64,000 nt of DNA, taken from NCBI RefSeq assembly GCF_000182745.2, contig NC_016027.1:623001-687000 (forward strand), given 5' to 3'. This DNA comes from Komagataeibacter medellinensis NBRC 3288. GTDB lineage: Bacteria > Pseudomonadota > Alphaproteobacteria > Acetobacterales > Acetobacteraceae. The translations under genes were made by a program, and so were the position numbers. The notes beneath the pieces were generated by a model. It saw only the letters and a program-made list of their open reading frames with translations. It searched no databases and was not told where the DNA came from. Below are positions 25,899-35,311 of the stretch, in pieces (position 1 is the first letter of the stretch; each line of letters begins with the position of its first letter).

Positions 25899-26861
25899 AT
25901 GTTCCGCAAGCTTGATTCCTTTCTCCTGTGCCTGCTGGCCACCGTGATGCTGGCCAGCGTCGTACCCTGCCGCGGGGTAGGGGTTAACATATTCAATACG
26001 CTTGCCATCATCATGATCGCGAACATGTTTTTCCTACAGGGCGCGCGCCTGTCACGCCGCGCGGTGATGGAAGGTGTTACAGGCTGGCGGGTTCACCTGG
26101 CCATCGGGCTGTGTACATTTGCCCTTTTTCCGCTGCTTGGCGTGGCACTGCATACGCTTGCCCCCGACCTGCTGGAGGGGCCAATGTGGACAGGGGTTTT
26201 GTTCCTGTGCTGCCTGCCTTCCACGGTGCAGTCCTCCATCGCGTTCACTTCCATTGCGCGCGGCAATGTGGCAGCGGCCATCTGCTCGGCCACGCTGTCA
26301 AATATACTGGGCATTTTTCTGACCCCGCTGCTGGTGGGCCTTGTACTCGCACGGCATGCGGCAACGGGCGGCGGCGGGGGTATCGGGCCGATCGTGCTGG
26401 AACTGCTGGTGCCCTTTATCGTGGGACAGGTGGCGCAGCCATGGATCGGGGCATGGGCGCACCGGCACAAGAAACTGCTGTCCTTCTCCGACCGGGGTTC
26501 GATCCTGGTCGTGGTCTATACCGCCTTCAGCGAGGCGGTGGTGCAGGGACTGTGGCACCGGCTGCCTCCCATGCAACTCGGTCGCGTGGCGTTGGTGGAC
26601 ATCGTCATCCTGGCCATCGTGCTGGGGCTGACACGGCTGGTGGGGCGTATGGGCAATTTCGAGCGCACGGACCGGGTTGCGATCCTGTTCTGCGGATCCA
26701 AGAAGTCGCTTGCATCGGGCGTGCCGATTGCAAGCGTGCTGTTTTCCCATGCCGATGTAGGGCTGATCGTACTACCGGTCATGATCTATCACCAGATCCA
26801 GCTTTTTGCCTGCGCCACCCTGGCGCGCCGCCTGGGGGCGCAGGCGGAAGGGGCGGACTGA
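25899..26861 (+). CDS. Bile acid:sodium symporter family (SBF-like) transporter
   Basis: Inner-membrane protein of about 320 residues with some nine to ten hydrophobic segments. Family-typical stretches are MFFLQGARLSRRAV, GVLFLCCLPSTVQSSIAFTS with GNVAAAICSA, and FCGSKKSLASGVPIASVLF. They match the SBF-like subgroup (YfeH-type), whose substrates are mostly unknown organic anions. ATG 25899 (MFRKLDSF) has GGCAGG upstream at 9-10 bp. The longer frame starting at 25800 overlaps the divergent gene and lacks family similarity. It precedes a PLP decarboxylase by 74 bp on the same strand; the pair could act on a related compound, but that is speculation. Confidence 0.85.
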   Translation: MFRKLDSFLLCLLATVMLASVVPCRGVGVNIFNTLAIIMIANMFFLQGARLSRRAVMEGVTGWRVHLAIGLCTFALFPLLGVALHTLAPDLLEGPMWTGVLFLCCLPSTVQSSIAFTSIARGNVAAAICSATLSNILGIFLTPLLVGLVLARHAATGGGGGIGPIVLELLVPFIVGQVAQPWIGAWAHRHKKLLSFSDRGSILVVVYTAFSEAVVQGLWHRLPPMQLGRVALVDIVILAIVLGLTRLVGRMGNFERTDRVAILFCGSKKSLASGVPIASVLFSHADVGLIVLPVMIYHQIQLFACATLARRLGAQAEGAD

Positions 26862-26935
26862 CGCTGCATTGCACGCACGCCCCAATCCCCCCTATGTAAG
26901 CACGCCATAAACAACTGCATGGATGGGTAGGAAAG

Positions 26936-28369
26936 ATGACAGGACTGGACCCGGATAACTGGGATGCACTGCGTGCACTGGGCCACGAGATGGTGGATGA
27001 CATGTTCAACCGTCTGTCCACCCTGCGCGAGCGCCCGGTCTGGCAGCCCATGCCCGCCACCTTGCGCGCGCAGCTACGTACCGGCCTGCCGCATGACCCC
27101 ACCCCGCCGCAGGAACTGTATGCCCGTTTCCGCGAACTGGTGGAACCTTATTCTACCGGCAACATCCACCCCGGCTTCATGGGCTGGGTGCATGGCGGCG
27201 GCACGGCCATGGGCATGCTGGCCGAACTGCTGGCAGGTGGGCTGAACGCCAATTGTGGTGGCCGCGACCACGCCCCGATCGAGGTCGAGCGCGAGGTTAT
27301 CCGCTGGGCGGCCGAGATGTGCGGCTTCCCGACCGAGACCACGGGCCTGCTGGTCACCGGTTCTTCCATGGCCAACATGATTGCCGTGATCACCGCCAGC
27401 CGTGCCGTACCCGACGGGCTGGCCATGCGGGCAGGGGGCGTGGGCACGCGCAAACTTGTGGGCTATGCCGCCGCCACCGCTCATGGCTGCATTGCCCGCG
27501 CGTTTGACCTGACGGGGCTGGGTACCGATGCCCTGCGCGTGATCCCGGTCGGCGCGGATAACCGCATGATCCTGCCCGAACTGGAACAGGCCATTGCGCG
27601 CGACCGCGCGGCGGGTTTCGAGCCGTTCATGGTGATCGGCACGGCAGGCACGGTAGATACGGGTGCGATTGATGACCTTGCCGCCCTAGCCGATATCGCG
27701 GCACGGGAGAACATCTGGTTCCATGTCGATGGCGCATTCGGTGCGCTGGCCATGCTGTCTGATACGCTGCGGCCCAGCCTACGCGGGCTGGAACGCGCCG
27801 ATAGCGTGGCGTTCGACTTCCATAAATGGGCGCAGGTCCAGTACGATGCCGGCTGTATCCTCGTGCGCAGGCCCGGCGTGCAGGCGGCAGCCTTCGCCCA
27901 GTCACGCGCCTACCTTGCGCGCGAGGACCGGGGCCTTGCCACCAACGCGCCATGGTATTGTGACCTGGGACCTGACCTGTCTCGCGGGTTCCGTGCACTC
28001 AAGGTCTGGATGACACTGGGCACCTACGGCGCCGATGGCATGGGCGATATGATCGCCAACTGCTGTGCCATTGCCCGCCACCTTGCCAACCGGGTCGAAG
28101 CCAACCCACGGCTGGAACTCCTGGCGCCGGTAACATTGAATATTGTGTGCTTCCGTATCATCGCCCCGGTAGCCGACCTTGACCACTTCAATGGCGAAGT
28201 GGTCAAGGACCTGCATGAAAGCGGGATCGCGGCACCGTCCACCACCGTCATCAACGGCCACAAGGCGGTGCGGGCCGCCATTGTCAACCACCGCACCACC
28301 ACGGCCGACGTGGACCGCATGCTTGATGCCCTGCTGGAACTGGCCGACCGCAGGCTCATCGCAGCCTGA
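26936..28369 (+). CDS. PLP-dependent group II amino-acid decarboxylase
   Basis: 477 residues of the aromatic-L-amino-acid/tyrosine decarboxylase fold. Key segments are NIHPGFMGWVHGGGTAMGML near the substrate pocket and GLLVTGSSMANMIAV for phosphate binding. In HVDGAFGALA the aspartate contacts the PLP pyridine nitrogen. The Schiff-base lysine lies in VAFDFHKWAQVQYDAG. The usual product would be an amine from an aromatic or acidic amino acid. The substrate is not predictable, and members of this group in alphaproteobacteria are often annotated only as pyridoxal-dependent decarboxylase. It follows the SBF-like transporter on the same strand and ends just before the cobT terminator. Confidence 0.87.
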   Translation: MTGLDPDNWDALRALGHEMVDDMFNRLSTLRERPVWQPMPATLRAQLRTGLPHDPTPPQELYARFRELVEPYSTGNIHPGFMGWVHGGGTAMGMLAELLAGGLNANCGGRDHAPIEVEREVIRWAAEMCGFPTETTGLLVTGSSMANMIAVITASRAVPDGLAMRAGGVGTRKLVGYAAATAHGCIARAFDLTGLGTDALRVIPVGADNRMILPELEQAIARDRAAGFEPFMVIGTAGTVDTGAIDDLAALADIAARENIWFHVDGAFGALAMLSDTLRPSLRGLERADSVAFDFHKWAQVQYDAGCILVRRPGVQAAAFAQSRAYLAREDRGLATNAPWYCDLGPDLSRGFRALKVWMTLGTYGADGMGDMIANCCAIARHLANRVEANPRLELLAPVTLNIVCFRIIAPVADLDHFNGEVVKDLHESGIAAPSTTVINGHKAVRAAIVNHRTTTADVDRMLDALLELADRRLIAA

Positions 28370-28374
28370 ACATG

Positions 28375-28403
28375 AAAAACCCCGCTCCATGACCGGAGCG
28401 GGG
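28375..28403 (-). terminator. Rho-independent terminator downstream of cobT
   Basis: On the minus strand a nine-base-pair GC stem (CCCCGCTCC pairing with GGAGCGGGG, loop of six) is followed by TTTTT. It sits 26 bp after the cobT stop, and the hairpin could also serve the convergent decarboxylase gene. Confidence 0.8.
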
Positions 28404-28428
28404 CGGGACAGGGGAAGGGTAGCCGCAC

Positions 28429-30327
28429 TCAGCCCCCGCGGCGGGGCCTGCTGCGCAATGCTTCTTCCGCAAACAGTTCAGACAACTTCTTCATCATCGT
28501 GCCGCCCAGTTCCTCGGGGTCGGTAATGGTGACGGCGCGGCGGTAATAGCGCGTCACGTCATGGCCAATGCCAATGGCAAGCAGTTCGGTCGTGGTACGT
28601 GTCTCGATATGGGCAATCACCTCACGCAGGTGATTTTCCAGATAGGAACCGGGATTGGCGGAAAGCGTGCTGTCATCCACCGGCGCACCATCGGATATGA
28701 CCATCAGGATCCGCCGTGCCTCGGCCCGCGCGGCAAGCCTGCGCTGCGCCCAGAGCAGGGCCTCGCCATCAATGTTTTCCTTGAGTAGCCCCTCGCGCAG
28801 CATCAGGCCAAGATTGCGCCGCGCGCGCCGCCACGGCATGTCGGCGGCCTTGTACACGATGTGGCGCAGGTCATTGAGCCTGCCGGGGTTTTCGGGCTTG
28901 CCCGCCTGGACCCATGCCTCCCGGCTGCGCCCACCCTTCCATGCACGCGTGGTAAAGCCCAGCACTTCCACCTTGACCGCACAGCGTTCGAGCGTGCGGG
29001 CAAGGATATCGCCACACATGGCGGCAACCGAGATCGGCCGCCCGCGCATGGAGCCCGAATTGTCGATCAGCAGGGTCACGACCGTATCGCGGAAATCCGT
29101 ATCCCGCTCACGCTTGTAAGATAGCGAGAGCATGGGATTGACCACAATGCGCGAAAGCCGCCCGGCATCGAGCATGCCTTCTTCCAGATCGAACTCCCAC
29201 GCCCGTGTCTGCTGCGCCATGAGCTTGCGCTGCAGGCGGTTGGCCAGCTTGGAGACAACGCCCTGCATGCTGACAAGCTGCTGGTCCAGCGTCTGGCGCA
29301 GACGGGAGAGTTCCTCCCCGTCGCACAGATCCTCGGCGGCAATTTCCTCGTCATACACGGTGGTGAAGGCACGGTAGGCGGGCGGCGTGTCGTCGGGCGG
29401 CGCGTCTTCCTCACCGGGGCCACCGGCTTCTTCCGATCCGCTGGCAGTACCACCCTGTTCACCATCCTCGGGTTCGTCATCGCCCGTACCCGTGCCCTGC
29501 GACATCTGCATGGGCTGGGAACTGTCGTCCTCCTCCGGGCCGTCATCCTGCGGCTCGGGGGTTACGTCCTCACCCTGTTCTTCATCTTCGGTGCTGGCAG
29601 CCTCTGCCTCGGCCGTACCGTCATCAGCGGCTTCATCGGGCGTGGTTTCCTGTTCCAGCAGCGAACAGGCCATGAGCAGCCTGCGCGCGGCCTGTGCAAA
29701 ATCGGTCTGGCTGTCCTGACGCGATACCATCTCGTCCAGTGCACGGCGGGCGGCGGGCGGCATGTCATCAAACCAGCGCGCCATGAGGTCGCGCATGGAC
29801 TCCACCACCGGCTGGCCGGACATGCGCGCACGCGCCAGCAACCCCAGCGCAAGCGGGGTAGGCAGCCTGGTATGGCTGGGCAGGCGGTCCATGCCCAGAT
29901 CCGCGCATTCCTGTGCAAGGCGCGCATCAAGGTTGGCAGCGACGCCTGCCATGTGCCGCGCACCCAGGCTTTCCACCCGCGCCTGTTCCAGTATGTCATA
30001 CACTTCACGCGCTTCACCTGCCGGGGGGCGGGCGTGGTCATGCAGGGCCGCGTTGTGATGGCGCAGGCGTAGGGCAGCGGCGTCGGCCGCGCCACGCATG
30101 CGGGTCATTTCCGCATCCGTCATCCGCTGCGTGGGATGGGGCAGGCGTACATGCATGCCGGTAACGGATACGCCCGAGGGAACAGGTCCGTTAAGGAAAG
30201 AGACCTCCGCCTGCGCCTTACCACCCATGGCGCGCACGGCGCCTACCGTTGCGCGCTTGAATCGCTCAGCCCGCATGGCTTCAAGCTCGGACTTGGGGGA
30301 AGAGGCGTTTTTCCGGTTCTCACGCAT
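28429..30327 (-). CDS. cobT: Cobaltochelatase subunit CobT (or CobT-like VWA protein)
   Basis: 632 residues. The N-terminal helical domain precedes a highly acidic linker (about 215-320, rich in D/E/G), and the C-terminal half is a von Willebrand A domain. In the latter, [10 protein letters not shown] is the metal-ion-dependent adhesion site and [11 protein letters not shown] lies downstream. With the AAA+ CobS encoded next to it, and a CobN subunit presumed elsewhere, it would insert cobalt into hydrogenobyrinate diamide in aerobic cobalamin synthesis. Similar CobS/CobT pairs persist in bacteria without that pathway, so the metal and substrate are not certain. Start ATG 30327 (MRENRKNAS). 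cobS lies 18 bp upstream. A terminator follows. Confidence 0.9.
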   Translation of the reverse strand: MRENRKNASSPKSELEAMRAERFKRATVGAVRAMGGKAQAEVSFLNGPVPSGVSVTGMHVRLPHPTQRMTDAEMTRMRGAADAAALRLRHHNAALHDHARPPAGEAREVYDILEQARVESLGARHMAGVAANLDARLAQECADLGMDRLPSHTRLPTPLALGLLARARMSGQPVVESMRDLMARWFDDMPPAARRALDEMVSRQDSQTDFAQAARRLLMACSLLEQETTPDEAADDGTAEAEAASTEDEEQGEDVTPEPQDDGPEEDDSSQPMQMSQGTGTGDDEPEDGEQGGTASGSEEAGGPGEEDAPPDDTPPAYRAFTTVYDEEIAAEDLCDGEELSRLRQTLDQQLVSMQGVVSKLANRLQRKLMAQQTRAWEFDLEEGMLDAGRLSRIVVNPMLSLSYKRERDTDFRDTVVTLLIDNSGSMRGRPISVAAMCGDILARTLERCAVKVEVLGFTTRAWKGGRSREAWVQAGKPENPGRLNDLRHIVYKAADMPWRRARRNLGLMLREGLLKENIDGEALLWAQRRLAARAEARRILMVISDGAPVDDSTLSANPGSYLENHLREVIAHIETRTTTELLAIGIGHDVTRYYRRAVTITDPEELGGTMMKKLSELFAEEALRSRPRRGG

Positions 30328-30345
30328 GGATTGCCTGCCCTGCCA

Positions 30346-31392
30346 TCAATCCCGGGGCGCCAGCGGGCTGGCGTTGAAGCAGCGCTGATAATATTCCGCC
30401 ACCGTGGGGCGTTCCGCCTCGTCGCACTTGTTGAGGAAGGTAACGCGGAAGGCAAAGGCAAGATCTTTGAAAATATCGAAATTCTGCGCCCAGCTGATCA
30501 CCGTTCGCGGTGACATGACGGTGGAGATATCCCCCGCAATGAACCCCGAGCGCGTCAGGTCCGCCAACGCCACCATGCTTTCCACCCGCTTGCGCCCGAC
30601 CTCGTCCTTTTTGGGGTCGATGCCCATCTTGGCCATTACGATGGCGGTTTCCTGCGCGTGAGGCAGGTAGTTCAGCGTGGTCACAATATTCCAGCGGTCC
30701 ATCTGGCCCTGATTGATCTGCTGGGTGCCGTGGTACAGCCCCGTCGTATCACCCAGCCCCACGGTGTTGGCAGTGGCGAACAGGCGGAAGAAGGGGTGCG
30801 GACGGATGACGCGGTTCTGGTCAAGCAGAGTCAGGTGGCCTTCCACCTCCAGCACGCGTTGGATCACGAACATCACATCCGGGCGGCCGGCATCGTATTC
30901 ATCAAATACCAGCGCGCAGGGGTGCTGCAGCCCCCAGGGCAGCAGACCTTCGCGGAATTCAGTGATCTGCTGGCCATCCTTCAGCACGATCGCATCCTTG
31001 CCGATCAGGTCGATGCGCGAGATGTGGCTGTCGAGGTTGATACGCACGCTAGGCCAGTTCAGCCGTGCCGCCACCTGTTCGATATGAGATGACTTGCCCG
31101 TGCCGTGGTAGCCCTGGACCATGACACGGCGGTTGAAGGCGAAGCCCGCCAGAATGGCCAGCGTGGTATCGTGATCGAATTTGTAGGAAGGGTCGATTTC
31201 AGGAACATGCTCGGTACGCACGGAAAAAGCCGGAACCTTCATGTCGCTGTCGATGCCGAACACATCGCGCGCCGTGACCTGTAGATCAGGGGCGGAAACA
31301 GCTGAAATGGCGGGAAGCGGCGTGCCGTTGGCATCCACTGCGGCAGTTGTCAGGTCTGCGGGTTCGTTCATCTGCTTTTTCTCGTCCGTCAC
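30346..31392 (-). CDS. cobS: Cobaltochelatase AAA+ subunit CobS
   Basis: AAA+ ATPase of 348 residues that partners CobT. Walker [10 protein letters not shown] (94-102), Walker [12 protein letters not shown] (about 158-168) and the arginine-rich sensor region TVSWAQNF-type stretch ([20 protein letters not shown]) are present. The N-terminus carries [14 protein letters not shown], a CobS signature. It drives assembly of the chelatase complex by ATP hydrolysis. It is transcribed first, with cobT 18 bp downstream, and follows a J-domain gene on the same strand by 122 bp. Confidence 0.92.
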   Translation of the reverse strand: MTDEKKQMNEPADLTTAAVDANGTPLPAISAVSAPDLQVTARDVFGIDSDMKVPAFSVRTEHVPEIDPSYKFDHDTTLAILAGFAFNRRVMVQGYHGTGKSSHIEQVAARLNWPSVRINLDSHISRIDLIGKDAIVLKDGQQITEFREGLLPWGLQHPCALVFDEYDAGRPDVMFVIQRVLEVEGHLTLLDQNRVIRPHPFFRLFATANTVGLGDTTGLYHGTQQINQGQMDRWNIVTTLNYLPHAQETAIVMAKMGIDPKKDEVGRKRVESMVALADLTRSGFIAGDISTVMSPRTVISWAQNFDIFKDLAFAFRVTFLNKCDEAERPTVAEYYQRCFNASPLAPRD

Positions 31393-31514
31393 TTCGTCTG
31401 TTTTGGCCCGTCATGGCCGGATGGAGCCTGATATCTGGCCGTGATTATAGGCAAACCTGCAACGATCTGCCAATGCATGCTGCCTGACGCCTGCCCGGGC
31501 ATGAAAAACCGTCA

Positions 31515-32138
31515 TCAGGCGCTGCGGGCCATTCCCTCGCGCCCGGCATTTGCAACAAGGTGGGCACGCACGGCCGTATAGGCAATGTTGATGCCCTTGA
31601 AGCGTTCCTCCGCCTTGCGGTCCCCGCCATTGGCATCAGGGTGGTGACGGCGGGCAAGATCCTTGTAGCGGGTTTTGAGTTCCTCCATCGAGACGGGCCA
31701 GCCCAGATCCAGCACGCCCAGCGGGTATTTGAGAGCCTGAGGAGCATCGGCGCGGCGGTCTTCCTCATGCTTGCGACGCGCGGCGCGGGCGCGAGCCTTC
31801 GCCGCCCCCTTGAGCAGGTCGAGGGGATCGAGCATGTCCTCCTCGCTAAAGGTGTGGGCGGCCTTGCCCTGACCCAACTTCCACGACGGGCGGTTCCATG
31901 ACGTATCGGCGCGGATATGGGCCTCGATCTGGCCGGGACTCATGCCACGGTAATAGTCCCAGCGCGCATTGTACTCGCGCACATGTTCCAGACAGAACCA
32001 GAAATAGCTGTTCAGCGCATCACGCGACCGCGGGGCGCGGTATCCCGCGGGTTGGTCGCAATCATGCATGTCACAGCAGCGCTCCGGCGCATCCGGATCG
32101 GGATCAAAGGCGCGGTGTCGGGTGTTCCTTCTCTTCAT
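31515..32138 (-). CDS. J-domain (DnaJ-like) protein upstream of cobST
   Basis: About 207 residues with the J-domain at the C-terminus rather than the N-terminus. MEELKTRYKDLARRHHPDAN carries the essential HPD tripeptide, followed by GGDRKAEERFKGINIAYTAV. The N-terminal part has two cysteines in ERCCDMHDC and another in FWFCLEHVREYNARWDYYRG, possibly a small metal site. Such proteins stimulate a DnaK ATPase. The alphaproteobacterial order bolA / J-domain / cobS / cobT is conserved, hinting at a chaperone role for the chelatase, though this is inference. ATG 32138 or 32141 (MMKRRNTRH) is used; the longer upstream frame lies inside bolA. Confidence 0.88.
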   Translation of the reverse strand: MKRRNTRHRAFDPDPDAPERCCDMHDCDQPAGYRAPRSRDALNSYFWFCLEHVREYNARWDYYRGMSPGQIEAHIRADTSWNRPSWKLGQGKAAHTFSEEDMLDPLDLLKGAAKARARAARRKHEEDRRADAPQALKYPLGVLDLGWPVSMEELKTRYKDLARRHHPDANGGDRKAEERFKGINIAYTAVRAHLVANAGREGMARSA

Positions 32139-32220
32139 CATTGTCGTTATGTGCGCCTGTTCATGCTTCGTGCAAGAGCGAAGCTGTGCAATGAATGATC
32201 CCGCTATCATGGAGCCGCCA

Positions 32221-32535
32221 ATGGAACAGCAAGCAACCGGACGGGCCGGACGGATCGATCGCATCCTGCGCGAACACCTCGCCCCCGTGGAACTGCAGAT
32301 CAAGGATGACAGCGCCCGCCACGCCCATCACGCCCACATGCGCGACAATGGCGTGCAGGCGGGCGAAAGTCACTACAATGTGCTGGTGATCAGCCCTGCC
32401 TTCAATGGTGTGGGCCGCGTGCAGCGTTCGCGCATGGTGCATGACCTACTGGCGGGCGAGTTCGCGGGCGGGATGCACGCGCTTTCGCTCGTGCTGCGCA
32501 CGCCTGAAGAACAGGCGCGGATGAACGTGGCATGA
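32221..32535 (+). CDS. bolA: BolA family protein
   Basis: 104 residues. BolA proteins bind monothiol glutaredoxins and Fe-S clusters and can act as regulators. The class II KH-like fold is recognisable in REHLAPVELQIKDDSARHAH, ESHYNVLVISPAFNG and VQRSRMVHDLLAGEFAGG. The invariant histidine is in MHALSLVLRTP. ATG 32221 (MEQQATGRAG) has GGAG six bases upstream and is preferred over in-frame ATGs at 32191 and 32209. It is divergent from the J-domain gene and overlaps the following lolA-like gene by 4 bp. Confidence 0.92.
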   Translation: MEQQATGRAGRIDRILREHLAPVELQIKDDSARHAHHAHMRDNGVQAGESHYNVLVISPAFNGVGRVQRSRMVHDLLAGEFAGGMHALSLVLRTPEEQARMNVA

Positions 32536-33155
32536 AGCCCGCCTTCCCCTTCGCCACGCGGCGGCTGATGATGGGCGGGCTGCTGACCCTGCTGGCCGCC
32601 TGCGCCGGCGTGCCCGAGCAGGCACCCGACCAGCGCACGGACATTGCCCGCGTGGAGACCTACCTCAATACATCGCACGGGCTGCAGGCCGATTTTGTCC
32701 AGACCTGGCCCGATGGCGGCAAGGGGCAGGGGGTGCTGCACTACGACCCCGGCCGCCTGCGCCTTGACTACACCACACCGGGGGCGATGAAGCTGGTGGC
32801 GGCAGGTGGCCACCTTCTGTTCGTGGACCATCGGCGCGAATCGGTTACCCGCATGTCGCTTGGTCACCAGCCGCTCGGGCTGATCCTGGACCAGCCGGTA
32901 CACCTGTCGGGCCAGATTCTGGTCACGGCGGTACAGCATGGCGCCAACAGCCTGCAGGTCTCGCTTGCACGCGCGGACAGCCCGTCACAGGGAATCCTGA
33001 CGCTTGGATTCTCCGACATGGGGGGCAAGCTGTCGCTGCTGGTAATCGAGATGACGGATGTGGAACGCCAGCACATCCGCCTTGACCTGAGCAATGCCGC
33101 AGCCAGCGGCCAGCCCTGGCCTGATACGATGTTTACCCTCTCCGCCAGCAATTAA
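32532..33155 (+). CDS. LolA-like lipoprotein carrier family protein
   Basis: 207 residues. The N-terminus is a lipoprotein signal peptide (RRLMMGGLLTLLAAC, lipobox LAAC, cysteine about 24). True LolA is soluble, so this is a LolA-family lipoprotein rather than classical LolA. The mature part has the family motif VETYLNTSHGLQADFVQTWP, then GQGVLHYDPGRLRLDYTTP and VQHGANSLQVSLARAD. These form the half-barrel that carries hydrophobic ligands. It may take part in lipoprotein or lipid transfer to the outer membrane. Its start overlaps the bolA stop (ATGA). It converges with lipB. Confidence 0.8.
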   Translation: MKPAFPFATRRLMMGGLLTLLAACAGVPEQAPDQRTDIARVETYLNTSHGLQADFVQTWPDGGKGQGVLHYDPGRLRLDYTTPGAMKLVAAGGHLLFVDHRRESVTRMSLGHQPLGLILDQPVHLSGQILVTAVQHGANSLQVSLARADSPSQGILTLGFSDMGGKLSLLVIEMTDVERQHIRLDLSNAAASGQPWPDTMFTLSASN

Positions 33156-33176
33156 GCGTGAGACCGGCGCGCCGGA

Positions 33177-33851
33177 CTATCCCTGCGCGCCGGGAATCGG
33201 GCCGAAGCATTCAGGCCAGGTCGCGGTCAGTGCCGCATCCACGTCCCCCATTGTGGGGTGCCGCCCCAGCTTCGCCAGGCTGGTCACGCCGTAATCGCTG
33301 ATGCCGCAGGGCACGATTCCACCAAAATCGCTTAGGTCGGGTGCGACATTGAGCGCCACCCCGTGCCAACTGACCCAGCGCGAGACGCGCACCCCGATAG
33401 CGGCCACCTTTTCCTCCCGCCCCGTGGCGGGATCGACCACCCACACGCCAATACGGTCGGCCCGACGCTCGCCCACCACATCGAAGTGGGCAAGGGTGCG
33501 AATCAGCCATTCCTCCAGCGCGTGAACATAGGCCCGCAGGTCGCGCGCGGGCACCATGCCGTGCGGCCGGGATAAGTCGAGCATAGCATAGGCCACCCGC
33601 TGGCCGGGACCATGATAGGTCCACTGTCCGCCACGCCCGGCGGGATAGGTTGGATAGCCGCGCGGGTTGAACAGGTCCGATTCCCTTGCCGAGGTACCAG
33701 CGGTGTAGGTGGGGGGATGTTCAAGCAGCCAGACGCGCTCGGGCATCGTTCCCTCCCGAATTCCGCGGGCCTGCGCCTCCATTTCCGCCAATGCGGCGGG
33801 GTAGGGCACCAGATCCGGTGCCCTGTGCCATAAAAACTCGTTTTCAGTCAT
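33177..33851 (-). CDS. lipB: Octanoyl-[acyl-carrier-protein]:protein octanoyltransferase
   Basis: Transfers octanoate from ACP to lipoyl domains, the first step of lipoate synthesis for pyruvate and oxoglutarate dehydrogenases. It is about 224 residues. Signatures: [31 protein letters not shown], and the catalytic lysine in [19 protein letters not shown]. The catalytic cysteine is in [17 protein letters not shown] 33851 (MTENEFLWH) is preferred over 33869. It is convergent with the lolA-like gene; the 21-bp gap includes the perfect palindrome CCGGCGCGCCGG. Confidence 0.93.
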   Translation of the reverse strand: MTENEFLWHRAPDLVPYPAALAEMEAQARGIREGTMPERVWLLEHPPTYTAGTSARESDLFNPRGYPTYPAGRGGQWTYHGPGQRVAYAMLDLSRPHGMVPARDLRAYVHALEEWLIRTLAHFDVVGERRADRIGVWVVDPATGREEKVAAIGVRVSRWVSWHGVALNVAPDLSDFGGIVPCGISDYGVTSLAKLGRHPTMGDVDAALTATWPECFGPIPGAQG

Positions 33852-33929
33852 TGCCCATGCGCCTTTCATCGGTTATACGCCCCTTCATCGTCATGACGGT
33901 ATCGCCCAGTCGATCATCGTTGTCACGTT

Positions 33930-34015
33930 GCGGCCATGGCGGAATGGTAGACGCGCAAGCTTGAGGTGCTTGTGGGGGCAACCCCGTGGAAGTTCGAGTC
34001 TTCTTGGCCGCACCA
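33930..34015 (+). tRNA. tRNA-Leu(GAG), CCA encoded
   Basis: Class II tRNA of 86 nt. The acceptor stem GCGGCCA (33930-33936) pairs with TGGCCGC (34005-34011), followed by A and encoded CCA. Anticodon stem CAAGC/GCTTG frames the loop TTGAGGT, giving anticodon GAG for CTC/CTT leucine codons. The long variable arm is TGGGGGCAACCCCGT and the T-arm GGAAG-TTCGAGT-CTTCT. It stands alone between lipB and galU. Confidence 0.95.
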
Positions 34016-34441
34016 ACATGTTTTTATAAACAGATTCTGCCTGGCAGGGTCCCTGCACATTTAAGGGGACAATCCCTGCCCAAGGCTGCTTTGTCCACCG
34101 CTGACATGGCAACCAGACGGGTCAATACTTTTACCATGCGGACACATCACGATGTGCCCTGAAAAAGTCATGATCTCTCCCTACAAAATCCCTGTATGGT
34201 TCCCAGTCTGCATGGAACAGCGGCAATGGCACGCCATGCATGAAAATGTGATAAAAAGTTGAAACATTGATCATGCGTGGGGGTATCGGGGTAGAATCGT
34301 GATTTAAATCATGTTTAGTCCTGATAAGGCACGCTACATCATTGCCATCTGGAAACACCCCAACTGCCTGTTTTCATCATGAAAATAGACCAGATGGAGC
34401 GATTTCCTGTTTCTGTCATGCATCTTGAGGTAAATATTTTA
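34016..34441. other. Gene-free region between tRNA-Leu and galU
   Basis: 426 bp of lower-GC sequence that must contain the galU promoter. TTGATC (34267-34272) and TAGAAT (34292-34297) with a 19-bp spacer are a weak candidate. Open frames here lack coding character. No repeat or att-like duplication of the tRNA 3' end was noticed nearby. Confidence 0.35.
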
Positions 34442-35311
34442 GTGATCAAGCCCCTTAAAAAAGCCGTATTGCCGGTTGCCGGTCTTGGAACGCGTTTTCT
34501 GCCCGCCACCAAGTGCGTGCCCAAGGAAATGCTGACCGTCGTTGACCGCCCGCTCATCCAGTATGCGATTGACGAGGCACGTGAAGCCGGAATCGAGGAA
34601 TTCTGCCTTGTTTCCAGCCGGGGCAAGGACTCCCTGATCGATTATTTCGATATTTCCTACGAACTGGAAGACACGCTGAAGGCCCGCAAGAAGGCATCGG
34701 CCCTGAAGGCGCTGGAAGCAACCCGTGTCACCCCCGGTTCCATGCTGTCCGTGCGCCAGCAGGAACCGCTGGGCCTGGGCCACGCCATCTGGTGTGCACG
34801 TGAGTTCATCGGCAACGACCCGTTCGCTATCCTGCTGCCCGATGACGTGGTGCAGAGCAAGAAGTCGTGCATCGGCCAGTTGGTCGAGGTCTATAACAAG
34901 ACCGGTGGCAATGTTCTGGCCGTGACCGAAGTGCCGCGTGAGCAGACCGGCAGCTACGGCATTCTTGATGTCGGCCATGACGATGGCAAGACCGTCGAGG
35001 TCAAGGGCCTGGTTGAGAAGCCCGACCCGAAGGACGCGCCCTCCACCCTGTCCGTGATCGGTCGTTACGTGCTGACGGCGGATGTGCTCAAGCACCTTGC
35101 CAAGCTCGAGAAGGGTGCCGGCGGTGAAGTCCAGTTGACGGACGCCATGGCCAAGACCATCGGGCATGTGCCGTTCCATGGTTTCCGCTACGAAGGCAAG
35201 CGCTTCGACTGCGGCAGCAAGGTCGGCTTCCTTGAAGCCCAGATTGCCTTCGCGCTGGAGCGCGAGGAACTGGCGGGCGACGTTCGGGAATTCCTGAAAA
35301 AGTATAAATGA
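34442..35311 (+). CDS. galU: UTP-glucose-1-phosphate uridylyltransferase
   Basis: Makes UDP-glucose, the donor for cellulose and other exopolysaccharides in this group. It is 289 residues. The nucleotide-binding start KAVLPVAGLGTRFLPATKCV, then VPKEMLTVVDRPLIQYAIDE, LLPDDVV, GSYGILDV and VEKPDP are standard GalU motifs. I use the GTG at 34442 (VIKPLKKAVLP) because family similarity begins there. A GAGG lies about a dozen bases upstream. The ATG at 34379 would add 21 residues of non-conserved sequence. Its stop overlaps the downstream mutase by 4 bp (ATGA), tying glucose-1-phosphate supply and use. Confidence 0.94.
   Translation: MIKPLKKAVLPVAGLGTRFLPATKCVPKEMLTVVDRPLIQYAIDEAREAGIEEFCLVSSRGKDSLIDYFDISYELEDTLKARKKASALKALEATRVTPGSMLSVRQQEPLGLGHAIWCAREFIGNDPFAILLPDDVVQSKKSCIGQLVEVYNKTGGNVLAVTEVPREQTGSYGILDVGHDDGKTVEVKGLVEKPDPKDAPSTLSVIGRYVLTADVLKHLAKLEKGAGGEVQLTDAMAKTIGHVPFHGFRYEGKRFDCGSKVGFLEAQIAFALEREELAGDVREFLKKYK

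Noticed and set aside
33156-33176. CCGGCGCGCCGG palindrome between lolA-like gene and lipB as a terminator
   Set aside because: A self-complementary 12-mer without loop or T tract; chance is plausible at this GC content.
33930-34441. Integration site or prophage remnant after tRNA-Leu
   Set aside because: I saw no duplicated tRNA 3' end, no integrase and no phage genes nearby.
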